In this document: one piece after another, positions 6,551 through 12,538 of the stretch
Numbering within the stretch: the stretch's first letter is position 1
Layout: the number at the start of each line of letters is the position of its first letter
Source: Pseudomonadota bacterium
GTDB taxonomy: Bacteria > Pseudomonadota > Alphaproteobacteria > Sphingomonadales > Sphingomonadaceae
Length of the DNA stretch: 21,736 bases
Assembly (NCBI GenBank): GCA_023416515.1
Contig: JAEZHP010000155.1
Coordinates: forward strand, 1-21,736
Reading direction: 5' to 3'
Position numbers and translations under genes: made by a program
Notes under the pieces: model-generated
What the model was told of the DNA's origin: nothing
Seen by the model: only the letters and a program-made list of their open reading frames with translations
Database searches by the model: none

Positions 6551-8062
6551 ATGATGAGGGGCAAGTTGGTTGCGGCGGCTCTGATCGCCGCAGGCGTCGC
6601 GTCGGCGCAGGCGGGGGCGCAGCAGGCGGGTCAATCGGCCGAAAAGGTCAAGGCGGAGCCCGTCACTCGCGAGCCGCAAAGGGTGACCACCCGCCACACC
6701 GGCACCTTCGGCGGCCAGCGTGTCGCTTACACCGCCACCGCCGGCGAGACCTTCCTTCGCGGAGACAACGGCAATCCTCGCGCAAGCATCTTCTCGGTCA
6801 GCTACGTGCGCGAGCCGCGTGATCCGCGGCGGCCTGTCACCTTCCTGTTCAACGGCGGCCCGGGCTCGGGCTCCCTGTGGCTTCACATGGGCGCTTTTGG
6901 ACCAAAGCGAGTGGCCATTCCCTCCGACGGCACCGACGATGGCGGACCTCCTTACCCGATCGTCGACAACCCGGACTCGCTCCTCGATGTCACCGACATC
7001 GTGTTCATCGATCCCGTCGGCACCGGCTTCAGCCACGCGCTGGGCGACACCAATCCAAGCGAATTCTACGGGGTCACCCAGGACGCCCGCTCGATCGCGC
7101 AGTTCATTCGCCAGTGGCTCAACGACAACGACCGTTGGAATTCGCCCAAATATCTCGGCGGCGAGAGCTACGGCACGACCCGCACCGCCGCCGTCGTGAA
7201 CCAGCTCGAGGGCCAGTATAACGACGTCGCGCTCAACGGCCTCCTACTCATCTCGACCATCCTCGATTTCGGGGCCGGCGCGGACACGCCGGGCAACGAG
7301 ATGGTCCACATCCTCAACCTGCCGAGCATGGCCGCGACCGCGCTCTACCATGGCAAGGCGCAAGCACATTCCGTCGAAGAGTTCGTAGAAGAGGCGCGCC
7401 GCTTCGCCACGACCCGCTACGCGGCTGCGTTGCTGCAGGGCAATTCGTTGCCTGCCGAAGAGCGCGCCGCGGTCCGCCGCGAGCTTTCGCGCTTCACCGG
7501 CCTGTCCGAGCAGTTCCTCGAAAACGCCGATCTCAGGGTTACACCGGACCGCTTCTACAAGGAGCTTCTGCGTGACCGCGGCCTCACCATTGGCCGGCTC
7601 GATTCGCGCTATACCGGGCGCGACTATGACAATGCGGGCGAGAGCCCGGACAACGATCCCAGCTTCTACGGCATCGACGGCGGCTATACCGCAGCGATCA
7701 ATCAACATCTGCGCGAGACGCTCAACTATCGCACCGACCGGCAATATTCGACCATCGGCGGCCTGGGCGCGCCGTGGGACTGGCGCCTCGGCGGCGGCCG
7801 CGACAACGATGTCTATGTCAATGTCGCGCCTTACATCGGTCGTGCATTACGGGAGAATTCGGGCCTCAGGGTGTTTGTCGGGCAGGGCTATTACGACTTC
7901 GCCACGCCCTTCTTCGCCGCCGAATATTCCCTCTCCCGCACCGGCATGCCGCGCGACCGTTTCACCTGGCGCTACTACGGCTCGGGGCACATGATGTACG
8001 TGCGCGAGCAGGATCGAATCGCGCTCAGCCGGGACATCCGCGCCTTCATCCGGGCCCGTTAG
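6551..8062 (+). CDS. Exported S10-family serine carboxypeptidase
   Basis: Peptidase S10 enzymes remove C-terminal residues from peptides. This 503-residue protein has an N-terminal signal peptide (MRGKLVAAALIAAGVASAQAG), so it is probably periplasmic or secreted. The S10 oxyanion motif NGGPGSGSLW is at 101-110, nucleophile Ser206 is in GGESYGTT, Asp449 in GQGYYDFATPF and His480 in GSGHMMYV, giving a complete triad. GGAGGA at 6545-6550 directly abuts the first ATG, so the second ATG at 6554 is an equally good start. Divergent from the zf-TFIIB gene, with 96 bases between them. The stop TAG at 8060-8062 overlaps the stop of the small minus-strand gene at 8059-8061. Confidence 0.92.
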   Translation: MMRGKLVAAALIAAGVASAQAGAQQAGQSAEKVKAEPVTREPQRVTTRHTGTFGGQRVAYTATAGETFLRGDNGNPRASIFSVSYVREPRDPRRPVTFLFNGGPGSGSLWLHMGAFGPKRVAIPSDGTDDGGPPYPIVDNPDSLLDVTDIVFIDPVGTGFSHALGDTNPSEFYGVTQDARSIAQFIRQWLNDNDRWNSPKYLGGESYGTTRTAAVVNQLEGQYNDVALNGLLLISTILDFGAGADTPGNEMVHILNLPSMAATALYHGKAQAHSVEEFVEEARRFATTRYAAALLQGNSLPAEERAAVRRELSRFTGLSEQFLENADLRVTPDRFYKELLRDRGLTIGRLDSRYTGRDYDNAGESPDNDPSFYGIDGGYTAAINQHLRETLNYRTDRQYSTIGGLGAPWDWRLGGGRDNDVYVNVAPYIGRALRENSGLRVFVGQGYYDFATPFFAAEYSLSRTGMPRDRFTWRYYGSGHMMYVREQDRIALSRDIRAFIRAR

Positions 8063-8184
8063 GGGTCGCGCCGCTCGCGGTCGCCGCGCTTCTTGTCGAT
8101 GATGATCCATAGCAGGATCATCATCAGCAGGAGGCCCGGCCCGCCGAACAAGGGGCCGCTCAGCAGGTTGATCTCGATCGACAT
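8059..8184 (-). CDS. 41-residue single-span membrane protein
   Basis: This is a 42-codon frame on the minus strand: MSIEINLLSGPLFGG, then a hydrophobic segment at ~17-29 (GLLLMMILLWIII), then a very charged tail DKKRGDRERRDP. The layout fits a small inner-membrane protein with the basic tail inside. GAGGAGG lies about eight bases before the ATG, inside the end of the regulator gene, whose TGA is only three bases upstream of this ATG. This tight coupling suggests it is the third gene of the DUF2975-regulator operon. Its TAA overlaps the stop of the converging carboxypeptidase gene. I know of no family for it; it could modulate the DUF2975 protein or the regulator, which is speculation. Confidence 0.7.
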   Translation of the reverse strand: MSIEINLLSGPLFGGPGLLLMMILLWIIIDKKRGDRERRDP

Positions 8185-8187
8185 TGC

Positions 8188-8424
8188 TCAGGCCTCCTCA
8201 TCGGCGGGCGCCGCCGGGGCGCTCGGGTCGTGTTCAAGAATGTCGCCGGGCTGGCAGTCGAGCGCGGTGCAGATCGCATCGAGCGTCGAGAAGCGGATCG
8301 CCTTGGCCTTGCCGGTCTTCAGGATGGATAGGTTGGGAAGGGTGAGGCCGATGCGCTCGCCCAGCTCTGTGAGCGACATACGCCGCTGATAGAGCATCTC
8401 GTCCAGTTTCACTCGGATCCCCAT
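8188..8424 (-). CDS. Small Cro/CI-type (XRE) transcriptional regulator
   Basis: This 78-residue protein is almost wholly one helix-turn-helix domain: MSLTELGERIGLTLPNLSIL gives helices 2 and 3, and IRFSTLDAICTALDCQPGDIL is the usual closing helix pair, as in YozG-like regulators. The Ala/Pro-rich acidic C-terminus has no effector domain. ATG 8424 lies five bases after the DUF2975 gene stop. Small regulators of this type next to DUF2975 membrane proteins are a recurrent pairing, in which the membrane protein may sense or sequester. The palindromes at 8971-9023 upstream of the operon are its most likely target (inference). Confidence 0.9.
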   Translation of the reverse strand: MGIRVKLDEMLYQRRMSLTELGERIGLTLPNLSILKTGKAKAIRFSTLDAICTALDCQPGDILEHDPSAPAAPADEEA

Positions 8425-8429
8425 GGCGA

Positions 8430-8942
8430 TTACACCGTCAGCTCGGCTTCGGCCCGGAGACGCGCGCCTTCGTGGAACACCTCGGCGAGGACCAGGACGA
8501 TGAGCACCGCGAACCAGGAAGTGAGGTCGAGATCGAACCTCACGTCCTCGCCGCGGAACGAGTCTGGGATTGCAAGGAAGGCGAGGGTGGTGAAGATTTG
8601 CCCAAGGGCGAGCAGGAGCGCGATGACGCGCAGGTCCCCCGGATTGCGTTCGTTGAACGGATCGCCGTTGCGAACGGTCAGCGTCACTCGCCGCAGCCGG
8701 TGGAGCATCGCAATGAGCATTCCGAGCAGGAGGATCAGCGCTGCGAACAGCAGGAGAAGCTCGTTCTTGGTCGGCACTTCGGTGGTGTGCAGGCCTTCCG
8801 CCAGCTTGGCTTCGACGCCGCTGGTGAAGAGCAATGCAACGCCGCCGACCGCGACCGCGGCAATGCCGATGCCGATGATGATCATCAGCACGAGAAGGAT
8901 GACCGAAGTCACCGCCGCCAATGAGCGCCCCCGCCTTTCCAT
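8430..8942 (-). CDS. DUF2975 family four-helix membrane protein
   Basis: The product is 170 residues. Hydrophobic segments lie at ~11-38 (SVILLVLMIIIGIGIAAVAV), ~61-80 (ELLLLFAALILLLGMLIAML), ~106-125 and ~133-152. The short motif RNGDPFNERNPGDLRVIA between the second and third spans (residues 91-108) is the DUF2975 hallmark. I chose ATG 8942 because GGGAG lies about eight bases upstream and the first membrane span begins soon after; the longer open frame to 9071 runs through the palindromic promoter region. First gene of the operon with the XRE regulator and the 41-residue protein. The biochemical role of the family is not known to me. Confidence 0.88.
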   Translation of the reverse strand: MERRGRSLAAVTSVILLVLMIIIGIGIAAVAVGGVALLFTSGVEAKLAEGLHTTEVPTKNELLLLFAALILLLGMLIAMLHRLRRVTLTVRNGDPFNERNPGDLRVIALLLALGQIFTTLAFLAIPDSFRGEDVRFDLDLTSWFAVLIVLVLAEVFHEGARLRAEAELTV

Positions 8943-8970
8943 ATCGAATCTCCCTAAATGCCTTCCCGAC

Positions 8971-9023
8971 GGTCGATATCCGACATATCGATAAACGGCA
9001 AGAAGAATTATCGTTTGTCGATA
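8971..9023. promoter_or_regulatory. CGATA palindrome cluster, candidate operator for the DUF2975/XRE operon
   Basis: Inside an AT-rich pocket between divergent genes are two overlapping inverted repeats. TCGATAT (8973-8979) and ATATCGA (8985-8991) are perfect arms around CCGAC. TATCGATAAACG (8986-8997) faces CGTTTGTCGATA (9012-9023) with 11 of 12 bases paired. ATATCGAATC at 8941-8950 adds a further half-site at the DUF2975 start. Repeated TATCGA/TCGATA words at a divergent promoter fit autoregulation by the small XRE protein; that binding is inferred. Confidence 0.5.
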
Positions 9024-9116
9024 CGGGGCCGGCGACCCGCAGCTCCCCGCTTCGAAAAGCGCTGGACTCATGCGCTCGTGCGGGAGACGGGAACTACAGG
9101 AAAGGTGGAGGCGCGA

Positions 9117-9956
9117 ATGGAGTCCCTGGTCTCAACCGAGTGGCTCGAGAGCGAGCTTGCCGCGGACGATCTCAGGATCGTCGACGCGAGCCTGTTCCTT
9201 CCCGCGCACGGCCGAGACGCTCGTGCGGAATATGACGCCGCTCACATTCCCGGCGCGATGTTCCTCGACCTCGCCAGCCTGACCGACAGTGACAATCCAC
9301 TGCCCAACATGCTGCCGCCGGCAGACGCATTTGCCGCCCGAATGCGGTCGCTCGGCATTGGCGACGACGCGCGGATCGTGATCTACGACAACTCCCCGCT
9401 CCATAGCTCGGCCCGCGCCTGGTGGGTGATGCGCACCTTCGGCGCCCGCCAGGTCGCGATCCTCGACGGGGGCATGGCAAAATGGCTCGCTGAACGGCGA
9501 CCGACCGAAAGCGGTCGCCAGCACGTCCGCCAGGGCGACTTCACTCCGCGTGAGGACGCGCAGGCCGCGGTCGACAAGGAGTTCATGCTCGCCAATCTGG
9601 ACGAGCGCACCCACCAGGTCCTCGACGCCCGTCCAGCCGATCGTTTCGCGGGCGGCGGGGCCGATCCGCATGGTGTCGCGAGCGGGCACATCCCCGGTTC
9701 GAAGAGCCTGCCTCAGGATCGCCTGTTCAACGCTGACAACACCTTCAAGCGCGGCGCCGCGCTTCAGGCCGAGTTCCATTCGGCCGGCGTCGACCTCGAC
9801 AAGCCGCTGGTCACCACCTGCGGTTCGGGTGTCACCGCCTGCACCTTGCTGTTCGGGGCGCATCTGCTCGGCAAGGAGGACGGCCGCCTCTATGACGGCA
9901 GCTGGTCGGAATGGGGCGCGGATCCGGCAACGCCCAAAGCGACCGCATCGGCGTGA
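9117..9956 (+). CDS. sseA: 3-mercaptopyruvate sulfurtransferase
   Basis: Transfers sulfur from 3-mercaptopyruvate to thiols or cyanide. The 279-residue protein has two rhodanese domains. The N-terminal inactive domain runs ~5-125 with VDASLFLPAHGRDARAEYDA and HIPGAMFLDL. The C-terminal active domain (~155-270) has DARPADRF, GHIPGSKSLP and the active loop CGSGVT with Cys235. CG(S/T)GVT marks mercaptopyruvate rather than thiosulfate sulfurtransferases. ATG 9117 follows GGTGGAGG at about seven bases; the longer frame to 8958 crosses the palindromic regulatory region and is rejected. The stop overlaps the metC GTG start, so the two sulfur-metabolism genes are coupled. Confidence 0.93.
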   Translation: MESLVSTEWLESELAADDLRIVDASLFLPAHGRDARAEYDAAHIPGAMFLDLASLTDSDNPLPNMLPPADAFAARMRSLGIGDDARIVIYDNSPLHSSARAWWVMRTFGARQVAILDGGMAKWLAERRPTESGRQHVRQGDFTPREDAQAAVDKEFMLANLDERTHQVLDARPADRFAGGGADPHGVASGHIPGSKSLPQDRLFNADNTFKRGAALQAEFHSAGVDLDKPLVTTCGSGVTACTLLFGAHLLGKEDGRLYDGSWSEWGADPATPKATASA

Positions 9957-11155
9957 GCGACAGCGGCGGCCGCAAGGGCAAGGGCACAAGGCTGGCCGGT
10001 GCGGGGCGCCGGCACGAGTGGACCGGTCCGATCGTCAACCCGGCAGTGTGGCGCGCCTCGACGGTGCTGTTCGAAACGGTCGCCGAGCTCAAGGCCGCGA
10101 AGCCTGAATTCGGGCAATTCCAATATGGCCGCAACGGCACTCCGACCAGCTGGGCGCTCGCCGACGCGTTGACCGAGATGGAGCCCGGCGCGGGCTCTAC
10201 CCGGCTCTTCCCATCCGGCGCCGCGGCCGTGGCGGCGGCGCTTCTGATGGTTCTGGAGGCAGGCGACGAGTTGCTGATGGTCGACAGCGCCTACGCGCCG
10301 ACGCGCATGCTCTGCGACGGGCTGCTGAAGCGCTACGGGGTGACCACCCGATACTACGACCCGATGGTCGGCGAGGGGATTGCCGAGCTGATCGGCGACA
10401 GGACCCACGCCATCTTCCTCGAAAGCCCGGGCTCGCTGACCTTCGAGGTCCAGGACGTGCCCGGAATCTGCGCGGCGGCGCGGGAACGGGGTGTCGTAAC
10501 TCTCATCGACAATACCTGGGCGACGCCCTTGCTGTTCCCGGCGATCGAGCGCGGCTGCGACGTGTCGATCCTTGCCTGCACCAAATATATCGGCGGCCAT
10601 TCGGACGTGATGCTCGGATCGGTCACGGTTCGGCCCGAGCTGGTGAAGCGGCTCGACCAGACCAGCAAGGCGCTTGGCCAGACCGCAAGTCCGGACGATG
10701 CCTGGCTTGGCCTTCGCGGCCTGCGCACGCTGGAGGTTCGGTTGCAGCGTCATGGCGAGAGTGCGCTCCGGATCGCCCAGTGGCTCGCCGAGCAGCCGCA
10801 GGTTGCGCGGGTGCTCCATCCGGCGCTGCCGTCATGTCCGGGACATGAATATTGGGTGCGCGACTTCGACGGTGCGTCCGGACTGTTCGCCTTCGTGCTC
10901 AAGGGCGGCGACGAGGCGGCGCGGGATCGGTTGATCGAAAGCCTGGAGCTGTTCGGGATCGGCTGGAGCTGGGGCGGGTTCGAGAGCCTCGCGACTCCGT
11001 CCGACCCGATCGGGCTTCGCACCGCGACACGGTCCGAGGCGGAAGGGCCGGCGGTAAGGCTGTCGATCGGTCTCGAGGATGCGGACGACCTGATCGCCGA
11101 CCTGGGGCGGGCGCTCGAGCGCTATCCGTCAGTCGACGTGGAGCAGCGCTCGTAG
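9953..11155 (+). CDS. metC: Cystathionine beta-lyase (PLP-dependent, Cys/Met metabolism family)
   Basis: Cleaves cystathionine to homocysteine, pyruvate and ammonia on the way to methionine. I place the start at GTG 9953, which overlaps the sseA stop as GTGA; this gives 400 residues. Family features: FQYGRNGTPTSWAL (56-69; Tyr58 and Arg60 bind the neighbouring subunit's PLP phosphate), FPSGAAA, LIDNTWATP with PLP-contacting Asp186, and Schiff-base Lys211 in CTKYIGGHSDVM. Near the C-terminus GWSWGGFESLA is typical of MetC-like lyases. A related gamma-lyase activity cannot be excluded from sequence alone. The last 27 bases overlap the end of the converging gene at 11129. Confidence 0.9.
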   Translation: MSDSGGRKGKGTRLAGAGRRHEWTGPIVNPAVWRASTVLFETVAELKAAKPEFGQFQYGRNGTPTSWALADALTEMEPGAGSTRLFPSGAAAVAAALLMVLEAGDELLMVDSAYAPTRMLCDGLLKRYGVTTRYYDPMVGEGIAELIGDRTHAIFLESPGSLTFEVQDVPGICAAARERGVVTLIDNTWATPLLFPAIERGCDVSILACTKYIGGHSDVMLGSVTVRPELVKRLDQTSKALGQTASPDDAWLGLRGLRTLEVRLQRHGESALRIAQWLAEQPQVARVLHPALPSCPGHEYWVRDFDGASGLFAFVLKGGDEAARDRLIESLELFGIGWSWGGFESLATPSDPIGLRTATRSEAEGPAVRLSIGLEDADDLIADLGRALERYPSVDVEQRS

Positions 11156-11485
11156 CTGGTCGAGGCCGGTTTCCATCTTGCCGGCGAGGCGCCGCGCCGG
11201 CGCTTGCGGCGGAGCTTGGCCGCTGCCGAGCAGGGCCTCGACTCCGGCGGCGGCCCAGGCGGCCATCTCTCCGGCCATGGCGTCGAATCGGCGCTGCGCC
11301 ACGGGCGAGGCGCGTTCGTAGGCGATGGACACTTGAGCGGCTTCCTCGAGCATCGCGTCCTGCGCGGCGGTGCCGCCTTCGCCGCACACGCTCCGGACGA
11401 GCATGAGCGCCTCGCGCAGCGACGCGACCTGGCGGCCGGGATCGCTTCCGGGAAGCGGTGGAGCGGGAGGAGCCTGGTGAGTCAC
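11129..11485 (-). CDS. Small helical protein of unknown function
   Basis: This is a 118-codon frame. I do not recognise a family. The first ~18 residues are Pro/Gly-rich and probably disordered; the rest is Ala/Glu/Arg-rich and likely helical (VASLREALMLVRSVC, DAMLEEAAQVSIAYERA, MAGEMAAWAAAGVEALLG). No membrane span or signal peptide is seen. The GTG start at 11485 sits inside the left arm of a perfect hairpin (11481-11507) and lacks a clear ribosome binding site, so the real start may be the internal ATG for Met28. It overlaps the 3' end of metC by 27 bases on the opposite strand. It is the last gene of the long minus-strand series. Confidence 0.5.
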   Translation of the reverse strand: MTHQAPPAPPLPGSDPGRQVASLREALMLVRSVCGEGGTAAQDAMLEEAAQVSIAYERASPVAQRRFDAMAGEMAAWAAAGVEALLGSGQAPPQAPARRLAGKMETGLDQLRALLHVD

Positions 11486-11507
11486 CCCGCCGGGATAGCG
11501 GGGTGAC
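11481..11507. terminator. Perfect 10-base-pair hairpin after the DUF3035 lipoprotein gene
   Basis: GTCACCCCGC (11481-11490) pairs perfectly with GCGGGGTGAC (11498-11507) around CGGGATA. It begins 21 bases past the stop of the minus-strand lipoprotein gene, so it probably ends that transcript. There is no T-run. It covers the annotated GTG start of the next minus-strand gene, which would otherwise be read through. Confidence 0.5.
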
Positions 11508-11528
11508 GGTTAGGGAAGCCCTAAAGGC

Positions 11529-11945
11529 TTATTGCGGGACGGCGACGCTCGCGGTGGCGCCGTCGGCGGCGGGGAGTTGGATGATGGTCTGGACCAGCGC
11601 GCCGCGGTTGACGACCTGCGTGTTCGGGTCGCCGGCGACCGAGCGCGCTCCGAGCACCGCGCCGGTGCCGCCGGTGTCGGCCTGCTGGAGCAGGCGCTGC
11701 TCGACCGCGCTGCGCGGCTGAGGGCCGCCGAACAGGGCCTGGAGCGCCTGGGCGCGCGGGTCGCTTCCGCCCGGATCGGCCTGGCCGGGACGCGGCGGAG
11801 TCAGAGCGAATTCCGGCGGAACGATCAGCTCGGGAGCGCGGGTGACCGCGAATTCGTCGGGACGGGCGCGGTTGAACGGACCGCCCGAGGCGCACCCCGC
11901 CAGAACCAGGGACGCGGGAATGGCGAGGATCATCAAACGACGCAT
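11529..11945 (-). CDS. DUF3035 family lipoprotein
   Basis: The product is a 138-residue lipoprotein precursor. MRRLMILAIPASLVLAGC gives a basic n-region, a hydrophobic core and a lipobox (LAGC) with lipidated Cys18. RPDEFAVTRAPELIVPPEF at ~26-44 is the DUF3035 signature. The rest is Ala/Gln/Pro-rich with little predicted structure. I prefer ATG 11945, preceded at eight bases by AAGGAAGTG, an 8-of-9 match to the ideal ribosome binding site. An upstream ATG at 11963 overlaps the lspA stop as ATGA and is the alternative. It follows lspA directly, and LspA is the very peptidase that would process it. Function is unknown. Confidence 0.85.
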   Translation of the reverse strand: MRRLMILAIPASLVLAGCASGGPFNRARPDEFAVTRAPELIVPPEFALTPPRPGQADPGGSDPRAQALQALFGGPQPRSAVEQRLLQQADTGGTGAVLGARSVAGDPNTQVVNRGALVQTIIQLPAADGATASVAVPQ

Positions 11946-11959
11946 TGAGGTCACTTCCT

Positions 11960-12538
11960 TCATCGGGCCGGCTTCTCCTTACGCGTCAGGAGCGCCCGCA
12001 CCAGCAATAACAGCACGCCGATGGTAATCGCGGCGTCGGCGACATTGAAGACCAAAAAGGGCCGCCACGTGCCGATATGCAAATCGAGAAAGTCGACGAC
12101 ATAGCCGAACCGGATCCGGTCGACGATGTTGCCGAGCGCTCCGCCGAGCACCAGGGCAAGGCCGAAGCTGTCGTCGCGGCGCTTCTCGCGCCACAGCCAG
12201 GTCGCGACGAAGACCGCGATGGCGGTGGTCATCCCGACCAGCAGCCAGCGCGTGGTGTCGCTGTTGGCGGTCAGCATGCCCATCGACACGCCGTAATTCT
12301 CGACCCAGGTCAGGTCGAAGAAGGAGGTGAGCGAGATCTGGCCGCGGAATTCGAGCTGAAGCGGGTAGATCACCACCCACTTGGTGGCCTGATCGGCAAG
12401 AAAGACCAGGAAGGCGAGGACGTAGCCGTAGGCGCGATTCTTGCGCACCACGGGCGGCACATAGTCGGGGTCGCCGACATGCGGACGCGGGCGGGCCGGG
12501 GCCTCGCCCTCCGGAGCTGCCTCGGTCAGCTCAGCCAT
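11960..12538 (-). CDS. lspA: Lipoprotein signal peptidase (signal peptidase II)
   Basis: LspA is the inner-membrane aspartyl protease that cleaves prolipoprotein signal peptides ahead of the lipidated cysteine. The product is 192 residues with four membrane segments (~37-57, ~98-116, ~126-140 and ~163-183). Family motifs: DQATKW at 49-54, ENYGVSMGM at 80-88, GGALGNIVDRIRFGYVVDF with catalytic Asp140, and FNVADAAITIG with catalytic Asp168. There is a hydrophilic N-terminal extension of about 35 residues. The start overlaps the ileS stop by eight bases (ATG at 12536-12538, ileS stop at 12531-12533), so ileS and lspA are co-translated. The order ileS-lspA is widespread in bacteria. Confidence 0.96.
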   Translation of the reverse strand: MAELTEAAPEGEAPARPRPHVGDPDYVPPVVRKNRAYGYVLAFLVFLADQATKWVVIYPLQLEFRGQISLTSFFDLTWVENYGVSMGMLTANSDTTRWLLVGMTTAIAVFVATWLWREKRRDDSFGLALVLGGALGNIVDRIRFGYVVDFLDLHIGTWRPFLVFNVADAAITIGVLLLLVRALLTRKEKPAR

